Origin: Salinimonas lutimaris | Lineage (GTDB): Bacteria > Pseudomonadota > Gammaproteobacteria > Enterobacterales > Alteromonadaceae | DNA: 64,000 nt | Assembly (NCBI RefSeq): GCF_005222225.1 | Contig: NZ_CP036536.1 | Span: 1,636,001 to 1,700,000 of the forward strand | Direction of reading: 5' to 3' | Shown here: piece by piece, positions 47,264 through 55,650 of the stretch | How positions within the stretch are numbered: the stretch's first letter is position 1 | Layout: every line of letters begins with the position of its first letter | Notes under the pieces: model-generated | What the model saw: the letters and a program-made list of their open reading frames with translations, nothing else | Told to the model about the DNA's origin: nothing | The model's database searches: none | Position numbers and translations under genes: made by a program

Positions 47264-48565
47264 ATGTTTAAACACTCAAAATTGTTTCTGTCTGTAGGCG
47301 TAGCGGTATCGTGCCTTTCTTCTTCTGTTATGGCGGCTGGCTTTCAGGTTAACGAGCACAGTGCAAACGGTCTTGGTCGTGCATTTGCCGGTCAGGCTGC
47401 TACACCGGAAAACGCATCAGTATTGGCGACTAACCCGGCAGCGATTGGTGTATTTAAAAAATCTCAAGTTAGCGGCAGCATCAACTACATCGATCCTAAT
47501 GTTGATATCGAAGGCCAGTCCTTTACACCAGGTGCAATGGCTGAGCCGGTAAATGCTTCTGAAGATAACATTGCCGACACTGCTATCATTCCGTCATTTT
47601 TCTATGTAAAACCGCTGGACGACAAACTGTTGTTTGGTTTAGGCGCCTTCACAACTTATGGTCTGCGTACCGACTATGGTAGCGATTTTGAAGCGTCGCA
47701 TTTTGCTAACGATGCTGAAGTCAAATCGTTCACCATTAACCCTGCAGTATCTTATAAAGTGAATGATACCCTGCGTGTGGGTTTTGGTATGAACGTGACC
47801 TATGCCGATGCTGAAATCAGCTCAGCAGTACCAAACTCACTGGCGCCGGCTCTTTCTCAATTGACCGGCGTCCCAGCAGAAAACCTGCAGGGTGCATCTA
47901 TTTTCAAACTGGAAGGTGACGACTACGGTTTCGGCTGGAATGCCGGTGTTTTCTGGCAGCCTACCAGCATGACTAATGTGGCGCTGTCTTATCGTGCAGA
48001 AACCAAGCTGGAACTGGACGGTGAAGTCAGCTCTGCTCTGACTCCTGGCCTGAATCAGCCGGGTAGCCTGGATCTGAATCTGGCAGCCATTACAGAGTTG
48101 GCTGTAAACCAGAAGCTGGGTGATCAGTGGTCTGTGCAGGCCAGTGTTGTATTTACTGACTGGAGCACATTTGAAAAACTGGAAGCTAATCTGGCCAGCG
48201 GTGATGATTTCCTGATCAAAGAAGAAAACTTTGATGATTCATGGCGTGGTTCGTTAGGTGTGACTTACATGCTTAACGATGAATATACTCTGCGCGCTGG
48301 CTTTGCCTACGATGACGGTGTAGTGACTACTGAAAACCGTTCTCTGAGCATTCCGGACACCGATCGCGTGTGGTACACCGCCGGTATGACGTACAACATG
48401 ACTAAGGACACATCGTTTGATGTGGGTTATGCCTTTATTGATGGTCGCGAAGCCAATATCAATAAGTCACGGGCTTTAGGCTCAACAGGTATTACGTCAA
48501 CCATGGTTGGTACACAGTCTGCCAACGCGCATATCCTGAGCGTACAGGTTAACCACAGCTTCTGA
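47264..48565 (+). CDS. fadL: Long-chain fatty acid outer-membrane transporter
   Basis: A 433-residue FadL/TodX family barrel that passes long-chain fatty acids or hydrophobic compounds through the outer membrane. The signal peptide ends SSVMA, followed by the conserved mature start AGFQVNEHSANGLGRAFAG, which plugs the barrel, and PENASVLATNPAAIG. The barrel strands run to the C-terminus HILSVQVNHSF with terminal Phe. AGAGAG precedes the ATG. Confidence 0.92.
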   Translation: MFKHSKLFLSVGVAVSCLSSSVMAAGFQVNEHSANGLGRAFAGQAATPENASVLATNPAAIGVFKKSQVSGSINYIDPNVDIEGQSFTPGAMAEPVNASEDNIADTAIIPSFFYVKPLDDKLLFGLGAFTTYGLRTDYGSDFEASHFANDAEVKSFTINPAVSYKVNDTLRVGFGMNVTYADAEISSAVPNSLAPALSQLTGVPAENLQGASIFKLEGDDYGFGWNAGVFWQPTSMTNVALSYRAETKLELDGEVSSALTPGLNQPGSLDLNLAAITELAVNQKLGDQWSVQASVVFTDWSTFEKLEANLASGDDFLIKEENFDDSWRGSLGVTYMLNDEYTLRAGFAYDDGVVTTENRSLSIPDTDRVWYTAGMTYNMTKDTSFDVGYAFIDGREANINKSRALGSTGITSTMVGTQSANAHILSVQVNHSF

Positions 48566-48579
48566 TAGCGGGTAAAAAA

Positions 48580-48614
48580 TAAAAAAAACGGCAGTCACTG
48601 ACTGCCGTTTTTTT
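48580..48614. terminator. Bidirectional terminator between fadL and GST genes
   Basis: ACGGCAGT (48588-48595) and ACTGCCGT (48601-48608) form the stem, with an A-run before and T7 after. It overlaps the stop of the minus-strand GST gene at 48613. Confidence 0.85.
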
Positions 48615-49317
48615 ATTTAAAGCGACTGGCATTTTCGTATTCCTGGCCGGCCACGTCTCCCTGACCAAAAAAAGCCGGGAAGGGGACGGGAATGGTTAGC
48701 GCACGCTGGGTAGCAGGGCGCTTATCTATCCGGTCAAACCAGGCTTGTAAATTATCCAGCCCGTCAACAGATACATTAGCCCAGTAATAAGCCCGCGCCC
48801 ACGGGTAGGCTGCCATATCGGCAATCGTGTATTGCTCGTCTACCAGATAAGTACGCCCGGCTAAGCGGGTATCCAGCACTTCCAGCAAACGCCGGCTTTC
48901 ATCTACATAGCGTTTGATGGCAAACGGGTCTTCATTGCCGTTTTTAGCGGCTATACGCTGAAAATACATAGCCTGACCCATCATGGGCCCAATACCGCCC
49001 ATCTGAAACATCACCCATTGCAGGGTTTGTGAGCGCGCTTTGGCTGAGTCAGGTAAAAACCGGTTATATTTTTCTGCCAGATACCACAAAATCGCCCCAG
49101 ATTCGAAAACTGCAAAATCATCATTGCTGCGATCCACAATAGTCGGGATTCGCCCATTTGGATTCAACTGCATATAGGCTGCTGACTTTTGTTCTCTGGC
49201 CGAGAAGTCGATATGTGTAAGATCATATTCAACGCCGGCTTCTTCAAGAAATATCACCGGTTTCCAGCCATTCATGGTGGATGCTGTATATAAATGAATA
49301 TCTGGCTGCTTACTCAT
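48613..49317 (-). CDS. Glutathione S-transferase, YfcG-like
   Basis: A 234-residue cytosolic enzyme. The thioredoxin-like N-terminal domain has YTASTMNGWKPVIFLEEAG, where Thr/Asn of the TMNGWK loop contact glutathione, and NPNGRIPTIVD with the conserved cis-Pro, then FESGAILWYLAEKY. The helical C-terminal domain includes YTIADMAAYPWARAY. The pattern matches the YfcG/YghU (nu-class) disulfide-bond reductases. It overlaps the cupin gene by 8 bp. Confidence 0.88.
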   Translation of the reverse strand: MSKQPDIHLYTASTMNGWKPVIFLEEAGVEYDLTHIDFSAREQKSAAYMQLNPNGRIPTIVDRSNDDFAVFESGAILWYLAEKYNRFLPDSAKARSQTLQWVMFQMGGIGPMMGQAMYFQRIAAKNGNEDPFAIKRYVDESRRLLEVLDTRLAGRTYLVDEQYTIADMAAYPWARAYYWANVSVDGLDNLQAWFDRIDKRPATQRALTIPVPFPAFFGQGDVAGQEYENASRFK

Positions 49318-49690
49318 GTTCAGATCCTTTTTGTTCAGTAATAATCGCTACTACCCTGGATTTGCCCAGATTGGTTACCTGATGAATCCACGCTTGGTGC
49401 CACATAATATGCTCATCCGGTATCTGCGCAATGAGCGGTTTTTCACCAGGCACCGAGATTTTCAGCTTTCCGCCCTGTTGAAAATATACGGTTTCATTAT
49501 TGTGATGGTGCAGCGTATCGGACTCACCTGGCGCCAGCACCATTTTTAAAACCATCACCTTGTCATTTTCAAATAGCAGCGAGTACTGCTTGGGTGAGGC
49601 AATATGTCCGGCTTCAGGTGTTTGAGCGGCCACGGCTGTACCGCTAACACTAAGTACAGCGGACAATAAAAACGATTTAATTAATTTCAT
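49310..49690 (-). CDS. Exported cupin-domain protein
   Basis: A 126-residue protein with a signal peptide (MKLIKSFLLSAVLSVSGTAVAA) and a single cupin barrel. Its metal-binding motif is LHHHNNETVYFQQGGK, followed by MWHQAWIHQVTNLG. It is probably periplasmic. The reaction is unknown; small exported cupins may bind or isomerise small ligands. It lies between an MdaB-like quinone reductase and a GST in a probable HxlR-controlled stress locus. Confidence 0.78.
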   Translation of the reverse strand: MKLIKSFLLSAVLSVSGTAVAAQTPEAGHIASPKQYSLLFENDKVMVLKMVLAPGESDTLHHHNNETVYFQQGGKLKISVPGEKPLIAQIPDEHIMWHQAWIHQVTNLGKSRVVAIITEQKGSEHE

Positions 49691-49745
49691 GATTTGTTAC
49701 CTGTTTTGGCATGTAAAAAAGCCCGCAGCAGCGGGCTACCATCGA

Positions 49746-50330
49746 CTAAAAATGGGCGTTCAGATGTGCTTCAAAACGCACCAGATCGTTTTCAATGTCG
49801 GCATTTTTCATCACGTCATAACAGGCAAAGGTAGGCATGGCCTGCATACCAAAAAATGCAAAGTTAGCATGCATCGGGAATAGCAAATCATCCAGGCTCT
49901 TACCGGCAAACAAAAACTCACTGCTATCGTTAAATGATTCTGCCGGAGCGTTTAGCGTCACAGACATCATGTACCGGGTATCGGTTAACGTGCCTCCGGT
50001 ACCATAGTGTTGTTTGGGAGCCTCTGCGCTGCGCCCGTCACCATGACACAACGCACCTCCCATCCCGGCGGTGTAGACTTCATCCATATATTTTTTAAAC
50101 GACCAGGGCACACCCATCCAGTTAATCGGGCTTTGCAGCAAGACAATATCTGCCCACTGGTGGTTAGCCAGCTCGGTATCAACATCAATCTCGTCCTGCA
50201 TGGTAACGACCCGGGTTGCATGCCCTTTTTTGTGAAGGGTGCTCACAGCAAGATCCACCAGGGTGCTGTTCAGCCGGCCGGGAGAAAACGGGTAGGGTTG
50301 ATGGGCATTAATGATTAAAATATTACTCAT
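49746..50330 (-). CDS. MdaB-like NAD(P)H quinone reductase
   Basis: A 194-residue flavodoxin-like oxidoreductase that reduces quinones by two electrons. I choose the ATG at 50330 because AAGGAG lies 7 bp upstream. MSNILIINAHQPYPFSPGRLN holds the phosphate-binding loop; LLQSPINWMGVPWSFKKYMDEVYTAGM and YGTGGTL are the other family blocks. It starts 120 bp from a divergent HxlR gene, whose family commonly represses such reductases. Confidence 0.88.
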   Translation of the reverse strand: MSNILIINAHQPYPFSPGRLNSTLVDLAVSTLHKKGHATRVVTMQDEIDVDTELANHQWADIVLLQSPINWMGVPWSFKKYMDEVYTAGMGGALCHGDGRSAEAPKQHYGTGGTLTDTRYMMSVTLNAPAESFNDSSEFLFAGKSLDDLLFPMHANFAFFGMQAMPTFACYDVMKNADIENDLVRFEAHLNAHF

Positions 50331-50385
50331 TGCAGACTCCTTAAAAAGTCGGTAGGTCAGAATCAAACATCTGTGGTATATTTTA

Positions 50386-50428
50386 GTTACCGGGTAACCA
50401 TAATCAATTAGTATACTTTTTGTTACTA
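50386..50428. promoter_or_regulatory. Palindromes between the quinone reductase and HxlR genes
   Basis: GTTACC-G-GGTAAC (50386-50398) is a perfect palindrome, and TAGTA-N10-TACTA (50409-50428) is a second. Both lie in the promoter region between divergent genes and are candidate HxlR sites. Confidence 0.5.
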
Positions 50429-50450
50429 CCCTGAATTTTTGGTGAATAAT

Positions 50451-50807
50451 ATGAAAAGTGAAGTAAAAACAGAGACTAGCGGAAGAAAAATAGTTTTAAA
50501 TGCATGTACGGAGCCTTGCGCCATTGAGCAGGGTATGCGATTGATTGGCGGCAAGTGGACTGGCTCTATCATTTATCACTTAAAAGACAATCCTGTGCGT
50601 TTCAATGATTTATGCAGAATGCTGGGCGGGGCCAGTAGAAAGATGATCGACCAGCGCTTAAAAGAACTCGAAGCCAATGGCATGGTGAAGCGGGAAGTGC
50701 TAGATACCCGTCCTATAGCGGTGGCTTATCACCTGACCGATTATGGCCGCTCAGCGCTGGTGATTCTTGAACAGATGCGTGTATGGATGGAGCAGCATCA
50801 GTCATAA
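50451..50807 (+). CDS. HxlR-family transcriptional regulator
   Basis: A 118-residue winged-helix repressor starting MKSEVKTETS at the ATG at 50451; an in-frame GTG at 50439 is possible. The domain runs CTEPCAIEQGMRLIGGKWTGSIIYHL, RFNDLCRMLGGASRKMIDQRLKEL and VAYHLTDYGRSALVIL. Two N-terminal cysteines (CTEPC) and one in the recognition region recall YodB/QorR-type members that sense quinones or electrophiles through cysteine. The divergent reductase-cupin-GST cluster fits that role. Confidence 0.87.
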   Translation: MKSEVKTETSGRKIVLNACTEPCAIEQGMRLIGGKWTGSIIYHLKDNPVRFNDLCRMLGGASRKMIDQRLKELEANGMVKREVLDTRPIAVAYHLTDYGRSALVILEQMRVWMEQHQS

Positions 50808-51191
50808 ATGCTCGACAAAGTCCTGTGGCCTCCTGAGCCTGCCTAAACTGGCCACAGGCTGTTCTGCCAGCGGTGCTTCTTGTGTGCCGTTACAGATGTT
50901 ATCTGCCGTGCCCTGACCCGAGCCGCTTTTTTATCAAAGCCCCCTTCGTAAAACGCACTCCCGCCATAAAAACCGCCGCGCTTTCCCTTACTTAGTGGCA
51001 GTGAATCATGCTAATCCATTGTGTAAATAAACAGTAACTAAACGATAGTAATAAAACTATTTTTGTATTAATCTAATTTTAATTAGTAAAAAATAAATGT
51101 TTTGTGTGGCGAAAAAATCTTCATCAGCGCCATGTCAGGCAACAACGATAGTGATACGGATTTTAGTAAACTGACAATAAAGGAGAAACCA
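50808..51191. other. Intergenic region after the HxlR gene
   Basis: About 385 bp. CCTGTGGCC and GGCCACAGG (near 50822-50857) form a 9-bp stem with a long loop and may end the HxlR transcript. The rest is AT-rich and leads to AAAGGAG before the next gene. No other gene is seen. Confidence 0.45.
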
Positions 51192-51557
51192 ATGTCAGAA
51201 ATGCAAGAAGCAAGTGTGGCTCCAGCCTCTCTTAGTACAAAAGATGATGCGGCAAAAACAAATGCCCTGATTGCTTATGGTCTTATGGTCGTAGGTATGT
51301 TTACGGGAGTTTTCTGGATAGTGGGCGCTATTTGGGCAATGGTAAAAAAAGGCGAAGCCCAGGGCTCAGTATTTGAGGACCATTACACAAATATCATCAA
51401 AACATTCTGGTGGGGGTTAGGGCTTTCAATTTTAGGCGCGATGCTATCGGTAATTGTTGTTGGTTATTTTATGCTGTTAGCGGTTTGGATTTGGTCCATT
51501 TTCAAGATCGTAAAAGGTCTTGCAAAGATTACTTCAAACAAAGCTTACCACGGCTAA
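51192..51557 (+). CDS. DUF4870-like membrane protein
   Basis: A 121-residue protein starting MSEMQEASV at 51192, decided by AAAGGAG 6 bp upstream. After a Ser/Ala/Lys-rich cytoplasmic N-terminus, three hydrophobic segments follow (about 29-52, 69-90, 93-110). VKKGEAQGSVFEDHYTNIIKTFWWG between the first and second is the pattern of small DUF4870-type proteins. Function is unknown. Confidence 0.65.
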   Translation: MSEMQEASVAPASLSTKDDAAKTNALIAYGLMVVGMFTGVFWIVGAIWAMVKKGEAQGSVFEDHYTNIIKTFWWGLGLSILGAMLSVIVVGYFMLLAVWIWSIFKIVKGLAKITSNKAYHG

Positions 51558-51862
51558 TCAGCTCATGTGGCAGAGTGCTTTGAAAAAGCTCCTCTGCTGC
51601 GTACCTTTCTAACACTAAGCTAGACAATAGCGCTGCACAACATTCCACGTTTTTGTTCTACCTCAATTATTTAAAATTTTAAGCGACGGCGCTGTCGACA
51701 GATTCTGATGCGTAAGTGCATTCTGTGTTGAAAAAAGGCAGTGCAGATTAAAATGTGAACTATTTTCCGCTTTAAAAGAATATACATTCAGTTATTCTAA
51801 TATAGTCAGAAGCAGTACTAAGTTACACGCCTAATCATTAAATTAATAAGTAAGGAATACTT
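51558..51862. other. Intergenic region, nothing recognised
   Basis: About 305 bp, AT-rich, between two small membrane-protein genes. A promoter for the CPBP gene is expected. I see no RNA gene, repeat or terminator with a clear U-run. Confidence 0.5.
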
Positions 51863-52465
51863 ATGCCAACTGCTGAATATCAGACGCTCAAAATTATATC
51901 TGCCATTATCCTGGTCCAGGGGGGAATCCTTTTCTACTGGGTTATAACCTCTGATGATTTTATCGGCATGCTGGGATTTTCAGCTATTGCGAATATGAGT
52001 CTGTTGTCGTGGTTAGTGGCGGCTGTGGTAGTGGCTTGTTATATTTGGGGCGCGGCCAGTATTTCTCAGGTGCGCGAGCATATGTTCAGGTTTGATAAAC
52101 TAAAATGTGCCGCCTTAACAGGCGCGCTGGTATCTGGCGTGTTTGAAGAACTCGTTTTTAGAAAGTTGCTTATGGATTATCTGCTTGAAGCAGGTTTTGG
52201 CACAGTTTCTCAAATCATATTATCGGGTATCGGGTTTGGTATGGCTCATCTGGTTTGGGGCGGAAAAGCAGTTTCAGCAGCCGTTAATGCCACGTTCTAC
52301 ACCTTCTTTCTAGGCTGTGGGCTGGCTCTGGTCTATATCGTGAGCGAAAGAAATTTAGCGCTATGTATCATTGCTCACACTCTGGTTACCGCTGCTATTG
52401 AGCCTGGTTTGATAAAATCGGCAGTGCTCAATAAATTAGGATACTTTAAAGAACGTACTGAATAG
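51863..52465 (+). CDS. CPBP-family intramembrane metalloprotease
   Basis: A 200-residue membrane protein of the CAAX/Abi (CPBP) family with about six helices. The catalytic glutamates are in GVFEELVFRKLLMDYL, the first metal histidine in GIGFGMAHLVWG and a further one in ALCIIAHTLVTA. Bacterial members process prenylated or signal-like peptides or give self-immunity to bacteriocins, but no bacteriocin gene is nearby. The start follows AAGGAA. Confidence 0.82.
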   Translation: MPTAEYQTLKIISAIILVQGGILFYWVITSDDFIGMLGFSAIANMSLLSWLVAAVVVACYIWGAASISQVREHMFRFDKLKCAALTGALVSGVFEELVFRKLLMDYLLEAGFGTVSQIILSGIGFGMAHLVWGGKAVSAAVNATFYTFFLGCGLALVYIVSERNLALCIIAHTLVTAAIEPGLIKSAVLNKLGYFKERTE

Positions 52466-52699
52466 ATGTTGTGCCTGTCCGGCTGGCTATTCAATATGTA
52501 ATACTTGAAAATATAACGGTATACCAGCACGTCAAGTGAAGAGCGATCGGCAATAGCTAAAGGCGGATCATCTTTGGGTTGCCTGCAACTTGTAAATCTT
52601 TTCTATACGAAGGTTTAGCTAGCCATAGCCTCATTGAGTAAATCTCTGTCTGGCCCCTGACAGCAGATACAATACAATTTTTTATTTTGGACGTTTTAA

Positions 52700-53218
52700 A
52701 TGCAATCAGCCCATATTGGTCAGCAGGTGTTCAGTGAAACCGAAATCGCCCAAGGTGTGCAGCTGGTGGCAGCCCGGCTCAATCAGGTTTACAGTGAAGC
52801 GGTGGTTATTACCGTGGTGCCGGGCGGTATTTTGTTTACTGCGGACCTGGTGCGCAAACTCACTTTTGACATCATCATGGATTATATTTCCTGCCCGCAT
52901 ACTCCCGGCGACAGACACAATCAGTCAACCATTGTGTTTCACCAGCATATTCCGCTGGCCGGCAAGCATGTGATTATCATTGACGATGCCATTGAGTCGG
53001 GCGGTACAATGAAGCGCCTTGTTGAGCATATCGGGCATCATTACGCGGTAGCGTCACTGGCGGTCGCCACTTTACTGGTGAAGCCCGGGCGGGTTAGCAT
53101 TCCGGTAACCGAATATTATGCTTATGAAATGCCTGATGATGATTTACTGGTAGGCTATGGCCTGCCGTGGAAAGATAAACTCAGACATGTCCCGTTTGTT
53201 AGCAAACTGGTGAGGTAA
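52700..53218 (+). CDS. Hypoxanthine phosphoribosyltransferase-like enzyme
   Basis: A 172-residue type I phosphoribosyltransferase. VPGGILFTADL and VIIIDDAIESGGTMKRL, the PRPP-binding loop with two acidic residues, are conserved. The C-terminal VGYGLPWKDKLRHVPFV is close to the VGYGLDY..R.LP hood of HPRT. It should salvage hypoxanthine or guanine to the nucleotide. Spacing from neighbours gives no operon. Confidence 0.85.
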   Translation: MQSAHIGQQVFSETEIAQGVQLVAARLNQVYSEAVVITVVPGGILFTADLVRKLTFDIIMDYISCPHTPGDRHNQSTIVFHQHIPLAGKHVIIIDDAIESGGTMKRLVEHIGHHYAVASLAVATLLVKPGRVSIPVTEYYAYEMPDDDLLVGYGLPWKDKLRHVPFVSKLVR

Positions 53219-53274
53219 TGATGGCTTATCTGCATCATCAGGCGTTTTAGGCTAAAAACAAACAAGGAGCATGT

Positions 53275-53607
53275 GTGCCCGAATTAAAAACCATTGGACT
53301 GTTTTTGCTTACCGCAGTGGCAGAACTGGTGGGCTGTTATTTGCCTTATCTGTGGCTAAAACAGGGCAAGTCGGTTTGGTTACTGGTACCCGCTGCCGTG
53401 TCGTTGGCCTTATTTGCCTGGTTGCTGACATTACATCCCACTGCCGCAGGCAGGGTGTACGCTGCTTATGGCGGCGTTTATATCTTTGCCGCCATTATCT
53501 GGCTATGGCTGGTTGATGGTATTCGCCCGGGTATCTGGGATGTGGTTGGTGTTACTGTGGCGATGATGGGCATGGCCATTATTATGTTTGCCCCACGCAC
53601 CGCCTGA
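53275..53607 (+). CDS. ynfA: YnfA family (UPF0060) membrane protein
   Basis: A 110-residue protein with four hydrophobic helices. The start is a GTG at 53275, decided by AAGGAG 5 bp upstream. [39 protein letters not shown] and [17 protein letters not shown] are the family pattern. It is SMR-like in fold; export of quaternary ammonium compounds has been suggested for the family but is not certain. Confidence 0.9.
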   Translation: MPELKTIGLFLLTAVAELVGCYLPYLWLKQGKSVWLLVPAAVSLALFAWLLTLHPTAAGRVYAAYGGVYIFAAIIWLWLVDGIRPGIWDVVGVTVAMMGMAIIMFAPRTA

Positions 53608-53643
53608 ACCGGCCGGTCAGCGCTTTTTAGCAGGAAAATAACG

Positions 53644-54276
53644 ATGTCGCTTGATGAAATAAAACAGAAAATGCACAGCGGTGAGGTGTATTTTTCGCAT
53701 GAACCGGCGCTAGTTGACGAGCAAACCCAGTGCCTCGAAATTCTTTATGATTATAATCAGTCTCGGCCGTCACAGCATGCACGACGCCAGCAGATTTTAA
53801 CCCAACTGTTTGCCCGTATGGGTGAAAACTGTTACTTCGAGCCACCGCTCAGGGCAAACTGGGGAAAACATACTTACGTTGGTAAGCAGGTGTATGCCAA
53901 TTTCAACCTGACCCTGGTCGACGATACCACGATTACCATTGGGGATTATGTGATGTTTGCGCCCAATGTAACGCTGGCAACCGCCGGGCATCCTATAGAG
54001 CCGGGGCTACGCCGACACGTCGGACAGTTCAATATGCCGGTCACTATTGAAAATAATGTCTGGATTGGCGCACACACCGTGGTGTTGCCCGGTGTGACCA
54101 TTGGTGAAAACTCTGTTATTGGCGCTGGTAGCGTAGTGACCCGGGATATTCCCGCCAATGTGGTGGCGGTGGGTAATCCATGCCGGGTACTCAGGCCCAT
54201 TGGTGAAAATGACAAGCAGAGGTACTTCAAAGACCGACAGTTTGATCCGGCTTTACAGTTCCTGATGGATCCCTGA
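53644..54276 (+). CDS. Maltose/galactoside O-acetyltransferase-like enzyme
   Basis: A 210-residue left-handed parallel beta-helix acetyltransferase of the LacA/Maa family. The N-terminal helical cap (MHSGEVYFSHEPALVDEQTQ) is followed by hexapeptide turns such as VGKQVYANFNLTLVD, ATAGHPIEPGLRR with the catalytic histidine, and GENSVIGAGSVVTRDIP, ending NPCRVLRPI. It acetylates sugars with acetyl-CoA; the physiological acceptor is not known. The start follows GCAGGAAAATAACG. Confidence 0.87.
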   Translation: MSLDEIKQKMHSGEVYFSHEPALVDEQTQCLEILYDYNQSRPSQHARRQQILTQLFARMGENCYFEPPLRANWGKHTYVGKQVYANFNLTLVDDTTITIGDYVMFAPNVTLATAGHPIEPGLRRHVGQFNMPVTIENNVWIGAHTVVLPGVTIGENSVIGAGSVVTRDIPANVVAVGNPCRVLRPIGENDKQRYFKDRQFDPALQFLMDP

Positions 54277-54323
54277 TTTTCTCCGTCGTATTTGGCCGGT
54301 ATTGAATAAAAACGAGGTTAGCT

Positions 54324-54569
54324 ATGCTCTTAAAACCATGGATTTATGGGGGAGTTGTGGTAGTCAGCATACTGGTTTCCGGCTGTTACACCGTACCGGA
54401 TGAGACGGCTGCCACACCTGATATGGAGTTGGGGAAAAACTGCTACATCTCGCAGTGCTCTGACTGTGTGGGGCTGCGGAGCTGCCCGCTGGAACAGCAG
54501 GATATCCTGGGGGCATCTTGCTCATGCCGCACCCCGCAGGGCATTCAGTACGGTAGTGTATCTAAATAG
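54324..54569 (+). CDS. Cysteine-rich small lipoprotein
   Basis: An 81-residue protein with lipobox LVSGC (Cys21). After a short linker the mature part has six further cysteines, in NCYISQCSDCVGLRSC and ASCSCRTP. Such an arrangement suggests a small disulfide-bonded domain or a metal site. GAGGTTAGCT precedes the ATG. I do not recognise a family or function. Confidence 0.65.
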   Translation: MLLKPWIYGGVVVVSILVSGCYTVPDETAATPDMELGKNCYISQCSDCVGLRSCPLEQQDILGASCSCRTPQGIQYGSVSK

Positions 54570-54607
54570 CAGTACCCGGGCTGATACGGCTGCCTCAAGG
54601 TCATCGT

Positions 54608-54632
54608 GATGGCTCATCAAAAATGAGCCATC
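54608..54632. terminator. Hairpin between convergent genes
   Basis: GATGGCTCAT and ATGAGCCATC form a perfect 10-bp stem with loop CAAAA. It lies between the convergent lipoprotein and DUF2938 genes. No clear U-run follows in either direction. Confidence 0.5.
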
Positions 54633-54648
54633 GATTATGCCGGACCGC

Positions 54649-55122
54649 TTATATCACGATACCCGTCAGATATAATCCTACACCCAATACCCCATGGGTG
54701 ATCAGCGCATTTATTCTTGCTGATGCCGGAGCGGGCGCTTTACTGGCTGCTATACCCAAACCCATACCCGGCTGCATCACAAAAAATGGTGTTACCACAG
54801 TGATAATTCCGGTTGCAAGAGCGGGTAAGAAGGTTGGCTGCGCCAGCCAATGGCTGCCGGTAAATAGAAGTAACAGGCCGGCGAAAACGATTCCCAACAC
54901 ATAATGAGCCAGCCATCCAAATACCAGCTCACCGGGTTTAGGTGTCGCGCTGGCCATGCTGGTGTGGCGGAATCTGCCAGCAGGCATATGTAGCAGCCAG
55001 CGTCCCACCATGCCGTAATCAGGAAAAGGAATGCCCAGCCATTTAGACCGCACCATGCCCCATAAATCAGTGATGGCGGTAGCGCCGACGCCAAGCAGCA
55101 GTATCGCTGTATAAGTATGCAT
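54649..55122 (-). CDS. DUF2938 membrane protein
   Basis: A 157-residue protein with about four hydrophobic segments. ATAITDLWGMVRSKWLGIPFPDYGMVGRWLLHMPAGRF, GELVFGWLAHYVLGIVFAGLLLL, and HGVLGVGLYLTG are the family blocks. Function is unknown. Its promoter carries a MerR-type dyad and a MerR regulator diverges from it, so expression in response to a small molecule or metal is likely. Confidence 0.83.
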   Translation of the reverse strand: MHTYTAILLLGVGATAITDLWGMVRSKWLGIPFPDYGMVGRWLLHMPAGRFRHTSMASATPKPGELVFGWLAHYVLGIVFAGLLLLFTGSHWLAQPTFLPALATGIITVVTPFFVMQPGMGLGIAASKAPAPASARINALITHGVLGVGLYLTGIVI

Positions 55123-55161
55123 AAATTCACCTGTTGGTTGAACATCAAAAAGACGGCTGCT

Positions 55162-55192
55162 ACTTTACAACTTAAAGTCAACTTTAGGTCAA
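55162..55192 (-). promoter_or_regulatory. MerR-type operator/promoter for the DUF2938 gene
   Basis: On the minus strand TTGACC (55192-55187) and TAAAGT (55167-55162) are spaced by 19 bp, the stretched spacing used by MerR activators. Between them lies the dyad CCTAAAGT-TG-ACTTTAAG, close in form to the SoxR/CueR class of sites. The MerR gene begins 9 bp away on the other strand. Confidence 0.65.
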
Positions 55193-55200
55193 GAGTGATA

Positions 55201-55635
55201 ATGGATATTTCTCAGGTAGCCAGGAAAACCGGTGTTCCGGCATCAACGCTACGCTATTACGAACAAAAAGGGCTGATTACATCAGTGGGCAGACAGGGGC
55301 TTCGCCGCGTGTTTAAGCCCGATGTGACCGACCGTCTGGCGCTGATTGCCCTTGGACGGGCTGCCGGGCTGAGCCTGAATGAGATTGGTGCGATGTTGGG
55401 CCATCAAACCGAGCCTGAGATTGACCGTGAGTTACTGCTAAATAAAGCCGACGAGCTTGACCGTAATATCACTACGCTGAAAACGATGCGCGACGGACTG
55501 CGCCACGTGGCTCAGTGTACGGCGCCCAGTCATCTGGAATGCCCGCGGTTCAGACGCCTGATGGGTCTTGCCGCGGCCGGCGAACTGGGCGATGGCGGGG
55601 CAGTAACGCGCCGAAGCCCGTTACCGCCAACATAA
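55201..55635 (+). CDS. MerR-family transcriptional regulator
   Basis: A 144-residue regulator from the ATG at 55201. The winged helix is MDISQVARKTGVPASTLRYY, EQKGLITSVGRQGLRRVF. A dimerisation helix follows with LNKADELDRNITTLKTMRDG, then a tail with cysteines in AQCTAPSHLECPRF, a spacing that could bind a metal or redox ligand. Family members of this shape are often called YyaN/AdhR-like or SoxR-like. It diverges from the DUF2938 gene and probably activates it. Confidence 0.87.
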   Translation: MDISQVARKTGVPASTLRYYEQKGLITSVGRQGLRRVFKPDVTDRLALIALGRAAGLSLNEIGAMLGHQTEPEIDRELLLNKADELDRNITTLKTMRDGLRHVAQCTAPSHLECPRFRRLMGLAAAGELGDGGAVTRRSPLPPT

Positions 55636-55650
55636 ACCCGGGGCGAACCG

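Noticed and set aside
51863-52465. Bacteriocin immunity role for the CPBP protease
   Set aside because: No bacteriocin-like peptide, ABC exporter or peptide regulator lies nearby, so only the family assignment is supported.
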